Positions 1 through 11,768 of a DNA stretch of 64,000 nt are shown here, piece after piece. Source of the DNA: Trichosphaerium sp. ATCC 40318 (lineage: Eukaryota; Discosea; Flabellinia; Trichosidae); the NCBI GenBank assembly GCA_038496445.1, contig JALMLS010000321.1:124001-188000 (forward strand), in the 5' to 3' direction. Position 1 is the stretch's first letter, and every line of letters begins with the position of its first letter. The position numbers and the translations under genes were made by a program. The notes beneath the pieces are model-generated. The model did not search any database, was not told the origin of the DNA, and worked only from the letters and a program-made list of their open reading frames with translations.

Positions 1-101
1 ACTTGTTCTGTGCCGGCTTCTTTGACATTTACAGATAATTCAACGGCTTTTCCGCTTTCAAGCTTTTTAACAGAGTACGCCAAGCTTTGGCGTGTACTCA
101 T
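1..101 (-). CDS. First exon of a second A2M-like gene copy (partial)
   Basis: The exon (3-101) starts at an ATG on the minus strand (99-101) and ends at a 5' splice site at the left edge; the rest of the gene lies outside the window. It encodes 33 residues beginning MSTRQSLAYSVKK, identical to the first exon of the complete A2M-like gene at 8198-8296 except for one Ser-to-Leu change. The same open frame and splice donor are kept, so this copy may be functional. It is the upstream member of a tandem pair. Nothing can be said about its other domains. Confidence 0.75.
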   Translation of the reverse strand, partial: MSTRQSLAYSVKKLESGKAVELSVNVKEAGTEQ

Positions 102-430
102 GGCTATTAGTTGCTTTTTAATAGCTGCTTTTTGGAAGTTGTGGTCCAAAACCACTTTTGAAGCCCGAAAACCGAAGACACTGACTTTTTCAGTTGGATT
201 TTCAAATAAACTGATTAATAGTACCTTTTGTGTATGATTGGTTTGATTGTTTTTGGCTTGTTACCCCAAGTTTTGTGTTGTCACGTGCACAAAACAACAA
301 AATAGTTTGAGAAGATTCATTTGCGCTTACGTTTACTGTGACATGGCTAGGTTGCTCAGTAAGTGCGAAATTTTGCTCTGAAACAGTTTACCGTGATAAG
401 AACTTGACACGTGAACACTTTATTAATAGC
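102..430. promoter_or_regulatory. Upstream region of the left A2M-like copy
   Basis: Non-coding stretch between the first exon of the left A2M-like copy and the glycosidase relic. It aligns by eye in patches with 8300-8700, upstream of the other copy, for example the shared 'gagaagatt' and 'tgattggtttt' blocks. It carries two CACGTG palindromes (about 282 and 408); the matching position near 8490 reads CACGTC. No other gene is seen. Confidence 0.45.
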
Positions 431-431
431 A

Positions 432-540
432 GAAAGTAATCCCACAACTACGTTTCCAAAGGGGTACAACAGTGCCACTTGAAATACTTGGTTTGGCTGG
501 TACGTTCCATGGTGGTAAAGAAGACGGTATATCGCTCCAT
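432..540 (-). pseudogene. Relic of the glycosidase 3' exon
   Basis: The minus strand encodes a stretch containing PSSLPPWNVPAKPSISSG, almost the same as the last exon of the intact glycosidase at about 8718-8860 (PSSLPPWDVPAKPSISSG). The tail is frameshifted and ends early compared with the intact copy, and no upstream exons of the glycosidase are present. I read it as the end of a tandem duplication that carried only the 3' end of the neighbouring glycosidase along with the A2M-like gene. Confidence 0.8.
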
Positions 541-685
541 ATTACCAATTTATTTTTGCAGCACCAGCGTTAAGTGTAGTAGGAGGCAGTTGTAGGGATT
601 GGACCAAGGTTAACAATAAAAAATAACATTGTTTTATTTTGTGGATTATAGAATAACGTAAATCGTCTTTAATTTAGTAACAGTT
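541..685. other. Short intergenic stretch holding the duplication breakpoint
   Basis: The similarity to the glycosidase 3' exon stops near 540, and the A2M-like stop codon is at 686. The tandem duplication junction should lie between them. No gene is seen. Confidence 0.5.
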
Positions 686-3600
686 TTAAAGAGGAACAAT
701 AGTACACTTCAGACCATCATTCCATTGTTTGTATTCTGGTGTGTAATATAAAAATGCACATGAAGAAGGACCTGTGTAACTACCAGGAACAGCAGCCTAA
801 AATCATTGTAAATAAAGCACACCTTTAAAAGCAACTTGTGGCTCTGTCGTACCTTGACATCAATTTGAATTGTTGATTTTTGTTTTGGATCCATACCACG
901 CCAATACAGAACAACCTTTCTACCGATCACTTCATAGAAATCAATAGATTCACTCTTGACAAGCTCCTATCAAAATACGTCAATAAAAATCACGTGATCT
1001 AATAGCAATACCTTTAATTTCTCATGACGAGGCTCAAGGCCTCCTGGAAGTCCAATGATTGCGATGACCATGGGCAAGTCAGTATCTTTTTTATTTTCGA
1101 TATCGACTTGGATTTCACCAGTCTCTCCTTCCTTGATTGACTCTGGCTTCATTTGAGTTGCAATTGATATTGCACATTCATCAGAAGAAGGTCCTTTCAA
1201 TGTAAAATAATTGATATTCATATTGTACGGTATGTTTCCTGATCCCTTGGCCATTGTTATTTTAAATTCATGTTTGCCAGGCTTAAGTTTTTGTGCAGCT
1301 TCACTGAAATCTACAAAAAAACCGAAACAGTTAGTTGGTTGTTACACATCTCAACAATTTCTCTAGTACCAAGATCTATAGCCTCTATGCTTGTAGCAGA
1401 TACTGTCTTAGTGACTTTGATACCACCAATAGTCTAAAAAACCCAAGTAAGGTGAAAGTAACAAGAAACAACAAAACACAACAAATGAAATTGAAATGTT
1501 TGCCGTACCGCAACTAGGCTAATATCGCCGGTATCTGAAGTCTTATTCATTCGACCATATGTGAATATAGCACGAAGAGCTTGAACAGTTGATTGTGATG
1601 TACTCCAAGATCCATTTGATACTTGAGATTGAAGGTATTTCATTCCTGCTTGGATGTTCGATGAGTACTTGTTTGGATCATCACGCAACCATCCAGTAAC
1701 TGCAAGACCAGTTGTTTCAACAAATAGGGATTGTCCATATGACCTTACAATGGATGATGTGCCACCCTCTACCTTGCCATCTAAAGATCAGGTTAGGCGA
1801 TAAAGTCAATCAAGATGTGATGATAAAGTTCGACAAGGAGACTATATGCTTACCTTTGGCTTGTTTTGAAGCTAAATAGTCACCTGCTTTACATGCAGCT
1901 TTCTTGTTCTTGGTGTTGTTGAACACCATGTACATGCATGCCCACACATACGAATTTTTGTTATCAGATAGGGCTTTACCTTGAACATCAAGTTCCTTTG
2001 TAACGTCATTGGCAGCGCCAAGTTCAGTGAGGCCATAAAGACAGTATGCTGTAAAAAAAAAGTAAGAAATAAGTGCACGTTTAATGGTGGTTTGTACATA
2101 CCATTGTTGACGTCTGTTGGAGGTGAAGAGAAGGCATAGCGCCCGCGACCAAGTTGGAAGCCTCCTTTACCATCTTTACGTGATAAAAGCCAACTCTTGG
2201 CTCGATTAACAAGTGCCTTATCAACTATGAATCAAAGTCAATGGTTTTTACATAGCGACATGTTATTTGTTTCTTTTAAACGTACCTTCCATTGATTTAC
2301 CAAGATCTTGAAGCATCATTAATCCGTATGAAGTCAATGATTCATGAGCCGGTGATCCACCATACCTTAACACAAAGCATGAATAACAATGTTCAACGAC
2401 AAATTAGTTTTTGTTAGTTGCTTACCATTCGAATCCTGATGTTGTCTTTGTTTCATATCCAACTATTTTCTTGTATCCAATCATCATTTTACTGTGCATG
2501 TCTGAAATCAGGGATGGATCAATGCCAACTGTGCCATCATTGAAGAACATTCCAGCCATAGCCATTGGATATAGTGTTGATCCAACTTGTTCAAAACATC
2601 CACAAGGTGTACGAATCATACCTGTTAGAGCTCTTTGAAAGTTGGCTGCATTTGTTGGTAGGATAGCCACTTCAATATTTAGTGTTTTTGGAACTAAACA
2701 TAACAGACGTTAGATTCAAAGTTTCGAAACACGTGAAGAGCCAAGTGAAACAAAACAGCCTAAAATTACAACTTACCATAATCAGGCATTATGTTGAAAG
2801 TATGCTTTTCTGTTTTACTCTTACTGATAGTACCACTTGCAGATGCTTCCAATGGGAATCCCTTGGATACAGTGTAAGATACTTATGATACTCAAATATT
2901 GATAAAATGGTGGTACCTTTGGTTGAATACGAACACTGCGAACGATATTGTCCTCACGCTCACTTGAAGTACCAACGACTTTGAGCTCACTTGTGAGTGG
3001 TACATTCTGTATATCGATTGGAATGACAGCACGTTCTACAAATGTATTAGGTCACGTATAAGAAAACGTTAGAGTAGTGACATACGTCTCTGTTCTGGTC
3101 CAAGTGTGACTCCTTTTCCTTTGTTTGTTTCTGGATCCAAAAGAAAACCATCGCCACCCCATACTTCGAATCCAACGTTTGTGATTTTATGTCCGGTGTT
3201 ATTGACCATGAGTACAGGTAATTGTACTTTGTCACCGCAAGATACTTCGATTGGTACTTTGAGATCAACAGAGAAAGGTTCCTTGCAAGGAACAAGCCTT
3301 TTCAATAGTTAGGTAAACAACAACAAAACTACTGTGAGCAAAAGATAAAACGTACAACTCATTGTAGCCTAGTAGATGTGCATGATGAACAGAATCACAC
3401 ATGACATTAAAGCTTGTGATACTGTCATTCATGTCAAACTCAAAAGAGGCAAAACCTGTACAAGTTCAGTGAGTGAGTAAAGAAAAGAAGAAGTCCACAA
3501 AGAAAAAAAAAAGGCACATACCAAACTTATCGGTGACTAATCCTGCATTCCAGTACAAAGTCTCTTTGAATTCAGTTCTACACAAGTCTTAAACAATACA

Positions 3601-6600
3601 TAAAAAAGGTAAGTAATTGGTACCTGTCACCATCTGCTGTAGTAGGAGGCCTGAAAGCAAAAACAAAAATCAGTTAAGGTCAGGAAAGGTTAAAAAATGA
3701 AGTTGCATACGCGGTAAATGAGAACACCCTAAGCATCTTAGGTACGGCTTTGATTAATGGGACTGAAAGGACTAAAGGGTATATTATTAAATCGTCCATA
3801 TAGTAATATGTGTACCATCACGGTAACGGGAAAACCTACTAGGCGCTTCTAGATCAAAACTAGATGCCATCTTTCCCATTCTAGGTGCCATACTAGGAGC
3901 TGGCATAGACCTCATTCCCATGCTAGAAGGCATGCTTTCTTCCATTGACATCAATTTAGGAGCCTCTGCTCGACTTGATATCTTTGAAACCTTCTTCCTA
4001 GACTTAATCACTGGCTTTGATGGAACCTTGGTCTTCTTCTTTGGTGGTGCTTTTCTTTTTCTAGACATCATTGGTTTAGGTGAAGGGAGTGTTGATTGCT
4101 TGGACTTTGATTCTTTTGATTTACGAGCAATTGGCATTGCTTTCTTCTTAGACTTAATCACTGGCTTTGAAAGTTTCTTTTTTCCCTTGCTTGGTTTAGG
4201 CCTTGGAGCAGGTTCCACCGATTTTACTGAGCGTTCTACAGAAGCACTCTCAAGCATAATGTTATCTGAAAAAGCGCTATACTGCACTGATCTATCAAGC
4301 TCATACTGTACTTCTCTATTAAGCACATACTCAAGACTGTCGCTTTCAGAACTCATTGGATAAAATATCGTATCTTGTGTCTGTAACAGAAAAAACAAGT
4401 TAGTTTAACTGGATTCGAAGAAGAAAAAAAAGTACAAGAAAAATCTGATTTTTCTGGGTTAGACTTACACCAACGCTCAATCTAGGTGCGCAAGCTACAA
4501 CTTGTTGTGCTTTAGATCCATGTTCTTTCATAAAAGCTTCAAGATCTACTTTGTTTTTTACAAATACAAGTTTTCTCCAGCCCTAAAGTGCTTTTGTTAT
4601 TATTTGTTTTGGAAAAAACACGCAAAGATGTGGTTGCGTACCTGAGTACCAAGTAGCAAATCAATTGCTGTGTTTCCTTTCTCATCATGTTTGAGGTATA
4701 CGTGGGCATCGAATAGTTCTTTGACTTCACCTTCCAAGTAAGCCATTTCTTGCAATCTAGGTGCCTTTTTTCTGTTCTAAGCAAAACATTAGATTACAGT
4801 CGAGTTCTTATTTTATTCTCATCCTAATATTAGCAAAAATAAACATACTTCTACCATCTCTAGAACTGAGTTATCAACAACTGTAGTTCCAATAGTCGCA
4901 TCTCTACATTTGTACATGTTAATCACGCCAACAAAACACAACCGCAAATTTCGAAAATAAAACATACGCAAGAGGTTGTCCGTTTTCTCCTGTTGCATAC
5001 AATAGAACACGAACTTTGTTTCTTGGCGCATATACACCTCTTTCAGGCATGATTGAAACATTGACATGTTTGGATGGTTGTCTAGAACACGTGATTAGAA
5101 AAAAGAACAAGGAAACTAAATGGAATCAACTAACCTGTAAACAAGTCTTTCAGCAACAGCAAGTCCAGTTCTCATTTCATAAGCAGTCGCTCTTAGTACA
5201 CCTGCTGTTGATGTAGGAGGTGTAAAGAACAACTTAGATGCCTTCTTTCCTGTAATATCGACTTTGATAGAGAGAATCTCAGTGTCACGTTTAAACAAAC
5301 CAACATAATAAGCACCAGGTCCTAAACAACATCAGTAACATAATTGTAGACTAACACTTGAACTCACGTGTTGTCTGAAGTGTCATCTCGATGGATGTAT
5401 CAGTATTGACAAAGGCACCTTTCTTTGTGTTCAACACAGCTCCTGAAGACTCGAACAAGCTCTTATAACAAATTAGACACAAACAAAGGTGTTGACAATC
5501 GTACTTGTTTAAGATAGATAAGTTTATCAACACCAGCTGGTTTTAAAATACGCAAAGCATATTTTGAACCTTGTTTGGGTTTAAATGATAATTTACCACG
5601 TCCTTCATGTTCAGTCTTGAAAGCAGTAACTACTTTACTAAAAACAATAGTTAGCGGTATACACTACTAACAAAATAAACACGTGCCCACTCCTTGCTCT
5701 CACCAACTCTCCTTCAATATCTCCAGGATCTCCAGACGGTGTGAAGCATTGCAAGTATAATCCACAATGCAATCCATAGATAAGAGAACCTGACTCTGGA
5801 TACATACGAATATCGAGTTTCTAAAACAACGATTAGAACAATCACTAAGAATGACACTCCACACCTTTAGAAGAATAGGAATAGTTTTAGCAGTAGACTC
5901 TACACTACCTCCATCTTCAACAACGAATGTCAAACTGCCTTCACCAACCTCAATCTTGGCAGGAAGGTCAAAACTGACCATACAATTTCCATCAGCGCCA
6001 ACACTTGTGTCGCCTCTATCATCATAGTTAAAAGGATATTGTTGGTAATTATAATACCTGTATACTTCAGAACCATCAACACGTGCAACTGCATTCACTT
6101 TGGCGCCTACTGGAATGCCACCCTCAACACGTGAAACCTGGAAAGAAGGTTAGCTTTGTACCTGTAAATTGAAGACATACAGTGAGTGATGCTGAAGCTT
6201 TATCTCCTGGTCCAAGTCCTTTACGTAAGAACTCAGCTTGTAAGTTAAGCTTTGGTGGCTGGTATTCTCGAATATCAAATTTTCTTTCTTGAGTTACAAG
6301 CACGCAGTCATTTGCCCTAAACAACGTGTTGGAAAAGGGTTTTCTTGAACGAAAAATCAACGCACATTCCAGCAGCAAACTGTATTGTATACTCTCCACC
6401 TGCCTTTCCTTTTGGTATCTTCCACTGATGAGCAATGCAAGTCATGCCTTTGTTCTGGTTTTCGCCCTTGAGAGTAAATTCGTTGGAGCCTGTTGAAAGG
6501 AAGAAACAAAGTGAGCATGTCAAATAGTTTAGTAACATGTAAAACCAAGCGTTACCTGAAGGTCCTGTTATCTTTCCGTTAATCTGAGTAAGATTCATTA

Positions 6601-8296
6601 CATCTCCTCGCAGAGGTTCAAACGTATGAGCATCAAGGTATGTGACTATCAACAGATAATTAGTCACGAAAACTTGCTGAGAAGAATACTTACCTCTAAT
6701 CCAAACTGTTTCTTCTGGTTTGTACAACGGTTTATCTGTAGATACATATCCAATATATCTCTTTTTAGCATCGATTTTATAACTAGAAAGTGAAGGAGTG
6801 ACACCAAGAGTGAGAGAAGGTAGCGAAGTTTCAGCTATTAAAAAACATTATTACTACAAAACAAACTAACTTCTCACTTCAGCTTACCTTCAACATACTT
6901 AAACGGTGTGTAAATACCACCTGTGGTATTGATAGTAACAACAGAATAGTGGTCGAACCCAACAGTCGGATAGAAATCTCCTTTTGGCAAATTAAAGGTG
7001 CTTGTTACAACCTTTACTCCATTTTTTGTCCAGAACAATTTTTTGCCTTGAATTCCACAACCGATCACATCACCAACGCCAAAAGTGTTCTTTAGAGACT
7101 GAGGTTTCTGCTCTCCATCGTAAAAGACTAAATCGAACATTCAATTGGAATATGACTCAAGAAGAAGAAATCGCCTATACGTACCATCTCCGTCGTCACT
7201 GTGGTATCCATAACTACCTTTCACCCATCCAGGGAATTTAGTGTCTGTGGGGAATGACTGTAAAGCGTATCCCACGCCGACAACACTATCATAAAAAAGT
7301 GAGATAATTATTAGTAACTCCATAAAAGTGAGAGTACCCAGAATCTCCTTCTCGTTTCATACTGACAATGGACACTTCAAAGTACTTCAACGAGTTTAGG
7401 AACTGTACTGCATGTTCACCTCCGCGACCTGTCTTAGTTGGTCTTGAGCGTATAATAGATCCATTGACTATTGCACTATCACCATGACGTGTTCCTATCG
7501 CCAAAGGTAAACAAGAAAATAATCACGTGACTAGAAATACAAAAAAAAGTAATTAAAACTCACGTTCATTGTAAATCAGAGGTATCTGTAGTGTCCCCGT
7601 TGTCACGGTCATCGCAGCTTTGTTGTCGACACCAATACAAGGGAACAGACGAGGTCTAACGGATGGAGGTACTTTCTCAGGTGATTTACCAACTCGTTCT
7701 CCATTCAATGTCCTTTTAACCACTTAGAACATCTTCATACGTTGAAATAGTAATCGTACCAGAAAACAGTGCCATCTGTCTCTATACCACAGCCTACAAC
7801 TGAACCTTCACCGTACTTTGTAGACAATTCAGAAGCAATATCATTAAAATAGCTCTTTCCACTTTCACCATGGTAGCCCCATGAACTAATGGCGAATAAA
7901 CGTTTGCTTATCAAAAGATAACGGTTTTACTCAAATATAAGTTTAAAACGCACTTTTTGGCCCAACCTGGAAAGTCATCAGTCAATCCAATGTCTTTTGT
8001 TGCGTATCCAATGGCACAACCGCTATTTGGGTTAAGAAATAAAAACTTTTACTAAAACTGATTGGTACCCTTCTCCTTTATCTCCTACGTGAAGTGACTT
8101 TATGTTTACTTCATAATACGCGATATCTGCAGTACAGAGTTGAAATACCTTTATTTATCAACAAAACATCCTCAAAACGCTATAAAGAGTATCTTACTTG
8201 CTCCGTGCCAGCTTCTTTGACATTTACAGATAATTCAACTGCTTTTCCGCTTTCAAGCTTTTTAACAGAGTACGCAGAGCTTTGACGTGTACTCAT
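686..8296 (-). CDS. SPRY-alpha-2-macroglobulin-like thioester protein
   Basis: A gene of about 30 exons, from an ATG at 8296 to a TAA at 686-688. Order from the N-terminus: SPRY 1 (about 8128-7563), SPRY 2 (7496-6890, with FGVGDVIGCGI and LFWTKNG), MG domains starting with STDKPLYKPEETVWIRG (about 6720), a basic Ser/Lys/Pro/Met-rich exon at the bait position (3816-4380), the block EFKETLYWNAGLVTDKFG (about 3550), the thioester exon (2426-2693) with PCGCFEQ, the helical TED domain, and a C-terminal receptor-binding-like region. The thioester Cys and the Cys-x-Glu-Gln spacing are kept. The ETLYWNAGLVTD and GCxEQ forms resemble bacterial-type A2M more than vertebrate A2M. By family, it would trap proteases after bait cleavage. 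No signal peptide is visible. The exon 1-2 junction is uncertain: the acceptor that keeps the frame skips a SPRY-like YYEVNI strand. Confidence 0.85.
3816..4380 (-). other. Bait-region exon rich in Lys, Ser, Pro and Met
   Basis: This single exon of 565 nt (about 188 residues) sits where A2M proteins carry the protease bait region. It has an acidic, Tyr-rich start (EYVLNREVQYELDRSVQYS), then a low-complexity basic part with a near-repeat, SKPVIKSKKKA and SKPVIKSRKKV, and other clusters such as RKRKAPPKKK. It ends with a Met/Pro/Ser stretch (MRSMPAPSMAPRMGKM). The many Lys and Arg residues would offer cuts to trypsin-like proteases; the clusters also look like nuclear localisation signals. Flanking exons on both sides match A2M, which supports its being part of the gene. 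Confidence 0.75.
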
Positions 8297-8717
8297 GGCT
8301 ATTAGCTGCTTTTTAAGAGCCGTGTATTGAATATGGTACAAAACCGAAAACCAAAGACAGAACCATGTTTTTTGTCGGGTTTTCAAAGAACTGTTGCCAT
8401 CAATATGCTGGTTCTCGTCTACGCATTTTTATGGGAACCCTTTGTGATTGGTTTTGTTGTGTCATTTCTTGGTTTCCAAATTCTGTTATCACGTCACTAA
8501 ACTAATTGAGAAGATTCCCTTGCTAAAGGAAAATGGCTAAACTGAAAAATGTAACGAGTATTGTTGTTCTATGACTGCAGACACTGGTTGATATTTAAAA
8601 GCCACAACCGGTTGCCAATGAGCTTAGTGCTGCACGAAAACATCAAAATAAGGTATTCATTCAGCGCTATTGTGGAATGACAACTAAGCCAGCTGCGAAT
8701 TGAAAGTGTTGTTGGCT
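8297..8717. promoter_or_regulatory. Intergenic region between glycosidase and A2M-like gene
   Basis: About 420 bp between the glycosidase stop and the A2M-like ATG, both on the minus strand. It resembles 102-430 in patches, as expected from the tandem duplication. No ORF or RNA gene is seen. It should hold the A2M-like promoter. Confidence 0.4.
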
Positions 8718-10900
8718 TTATTGAAATTCAATAACAGAAAAAGTATATCCACCACAACTACATTTCCAAGGGGATACAACACTGCCACTTGAAATACTTG
8801 GTTTGGCTGGTACGTCCCATGGTGGTAAAGAAGATGGTATATTGCTCCACGTTGCTATTGTTAATTGTAAGAAAAAGATCACGTGATGAGAATTGTAGGT
8901 GAAAAAAAATCATAACAAGCAAATGCTTTCAAGAAAGATTCAAGGTTACCTTCGTCTTCAGCATTTGCTTTGTAGGATATTTGCTTGAATGTTTTGAAGT
9001 CAGGTTCTTTGTTCAATTCAATAACAATGTCTTTATCGCATCTGTTCAACACTGCCAATGCCATACTATCTTTTCCTGTGAAAGCAGCTGCTTGTATACA
9101 AGATAAATTGGCAAATCCAAGATTCTCAATACCAATGCTTGGAGCATCTGTTACCTTGTTTTTTGTGGTCAGCCAAAAAAGAAGAGCTCTGGTTATTCAA
9201 GCGCTTTGTAGACATACTTTAACTGGGTGCATCATTTCGCTTTTGTATAATGCAATGTAGTTTAGGAGTGCCATGAACTGTGAGGTTTCGCTTACTTGTG
9301 GGTAGGATACATCTCAACAAAGAGTTAAGTGGAAATATTACTTTAAATTGTATTTGAGTATTTGGGCGTACCTACAACCTTGATTATACCAGCAGTTGTG
9401 TCCCATGCTAGGTTTGTGGCTGAATGTATCATTACCATTTCAATTTGGTCGTGGTAGTTGACACCTGTAAGCATATGTCCCAACTAATCAAAACTGAGTT
9501 CAAGGCTAAAAAGGAAAAAAATTACCATGAAAAGAGCGTGTGCTGGACCATTACGAATAGACTCCAAGTACGGTTGATGTCCTGCTATATTATACTCAGT
9601 CATCCAAAACTTCATCTTTCTTCCAAAAATACTTTGGCTTTTATCTATGGCTGTTCTCAATTCAGCTTCGCCAAATGAAGCAAGTCTAAAACATAAGTTG
9701 TTAAAAAAACAGAAACGACTTAAAATGTTCCGTACACAGATGGCGCTTTGTCTACGCCATACTTTTTAGCTAATCCGTCATTCAGTTTGTACGAATGTAT
9801 TGTCAACGCATCAAGTATATCAACATATTTACTAAGCTCATTATTCCAAGGACCAGGCCTGGTAAGAATCTGTTTCGAGCGAAAATTATAAGAAACAGAA
9901 CAAATCGTTTCGAAAAGAGTCTTACTTCACCAAATGACGCAACAGCGGCAATCTTTGCATTAGGAAATAGCTCTATAGAGTATGTTAAGTTTTAATTTAC
10001 CCAAAAACGTGATAGGTGTTTTAGGGACGTACTTCTGGCATATGCAATAACAGGTTTGCATTTTTCCATGTACACTGTAGAGTTTGGAAACACAGGATTG
10101 TAGCGCTTGAGGTAATACTCGTTACCAAGCTCAAGATACATGACATCAATATTCGATGCTTTTATTGTATCCAGCGATGCCTTGATTTCCTCAACAGTCA
10201 TAGTAAGCAAGTTAAGGTCAATCACCGCTGATTCTAAAACAAATGTTAAGTTTTTCAATGGATTATATGATTGCGCACGTGATTTCACATGTGACACGAC
10301 TCCATTAAAAAAATTCTTTGCGCTGAAGGTATTGGCAGGAAACTTGGCCGTTGGTACTGCCCATTGTTTGCAAGCAGAATCATTGCATCCTAAACGAAAA
10401 GAAGAACTGTTAATCTTTCTGGTGTATCACGAAATACCTTTTACATATTGTGATGACGTAAGGTTCCAGTAGTTTGCAACTGCGCCACCTAAATTTATTT
10501 GAGTTCACTAGTGAACCACGTGAGGGACCAAGACTGAGGTTCGAAAATGAGAGTGTTGGCGATAAGGTACTGCAAATAGTTGTTTCTGAGCATATTGATG
10601 TTTTTTAAATTTTATTTGGATTATTCTAAGTTATAGTGTTTAATAGTACCTGGAAACCGTACACCACCCATGAATGTGCCTCCAAGACCTGTTTTTAATG
10701 CAGCTAAAAAATATTAGTGTCAAATACCGATCCAAATACCTTTTCATCGCACGTGAATCGTAGGTAAGCTGAGCACTTATCCACACGTCATTTCCAGCAA
10801 ATAGCATCGGATTGACAGGTACGCCGTTAGAAACAGTGAGTGTAGCTCCATAAGTTGATGAAACAAACGCAAGAAAGCCAATAAAGACTAGCAGCTGCAT
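8718..10900 (-). CDS. Secreted clan GH-A type glycoside hydrolase
   Basis: The gene starts at 10900 with a clear signal peptide (MQLLVFIGFLAFVSSTYG) and ends at a TAA at 8718-8720, with about nine exons. Two catalytic-type motifs are visible: YLELGNEYYLKRYNP (about 10100), matching the Asn-Glu acid/base at the end of strand 4 in clan GH-A enzymes, and KFWMTEYNIAGHQP (about 9600), matching the nucleophile Glu. A C-terminal beta-sandwich-like part follows (AVLNRCDKDIVIELN), then the last exon with WDVPAKPS. The overall layout is like arabinofuranosidase or heparanase-type enzymes, but I cannot name the family or substrate. It probably acts outside the cell or in the endolysosomal lumen. A relic of its 3' exon lies at 432-540. 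Confidence 0.75.
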
Positions 10901-11768
10901 TTTGTGCTTGATATCGAAACTTCTATTGACAATTTAACACTTTTCATCAACTTTTATTTTTTTATACAATACGTGTACTTCAAAACTATGCCGGTACGAG
11001 GTATATTAGCTACTTATTTGAGCGTGGACAAGGAGATCTAGATTATTAAGGTCTTTTCTAGACCACACCAATCTGAAAGTTGTTTTTTTCTAGTAGATTT
11101 GTCTCAGATCATACTTAGCAGGCCTCCTAGCTTGAAACTAAGAAAATTATGGTCGAAAATATAAGTTTCCTTTTCTTTTCAGAATAAGGTTTGCATTCTT
11201 GTGTCCTCCTGGATTTAGCTAATTTGGTCGAATGAAATGTCAGATTAATTTTCCATTCATCTCGCAGTGATTCATGCAGAAAGAAACCAATGTTCATGCA
11301 ACACAACAAAGAAGGTACCATTCCAAGCTGTCCAAACCTGAGTAGCTTTACAAACTCGTTTGTTAACCTGCTTTCACTCAATACCTTGTTCTAGCTTTTT
11401 TGTCCACATAAACGTCTGCATGATAAGAACAACTTTCTGAGACTTGACTCTGTGGCTGATTGCATTCTGTGACCAAAAAAATATTGCATCATGTCAGGGC
11501 TTTGACAACACTCATTGTTACATCATGTCTCAGTATACTCTGCGCTCAGATGTTGGATTTGAAAGTCAATAAATCACTTCAGATTATGTAGTACTTCGAT
11601 TGACTAAAGGGTACACAAATACGCTTGGACGTTGTCTCAAACTAGAAGTTGTACGAATTTAAGAACTACAAGAAAAAGCCGTAAAGGACATTAATTGGTT
11701 GTTACACAAAGCATCTTTGCACCATCTTTTTTTTTTGGATGAAATTAGCTGTAAAACTGGGACAACTT
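10901..11768. other. Intergenic stretch without a recognised gene
   Basis: About 870 bp between the glycosidase start and the F-box protein stop. An 84-codon minus-strand frame (11127-11381) shows no family signature, no splice-supported continuation and no Kozak-like context, so I leave it out. The left part should contain the glycosidase promoter. Confidence 0.4.

Noticed and set aside
3920-4363. A 147-codon plus-strand frame opposite the A2M-like bait exon
   Set aside because: It is the antisense shadow of Lys/Ser/Pro-rich codons. The minus strand gives an A2M-consistent exon.
11127-11381. An 84-codon minus-strand frame in the gap after the glycosidase
   Set aside because: No recognisable motif, no neighbouring exon and no start context.
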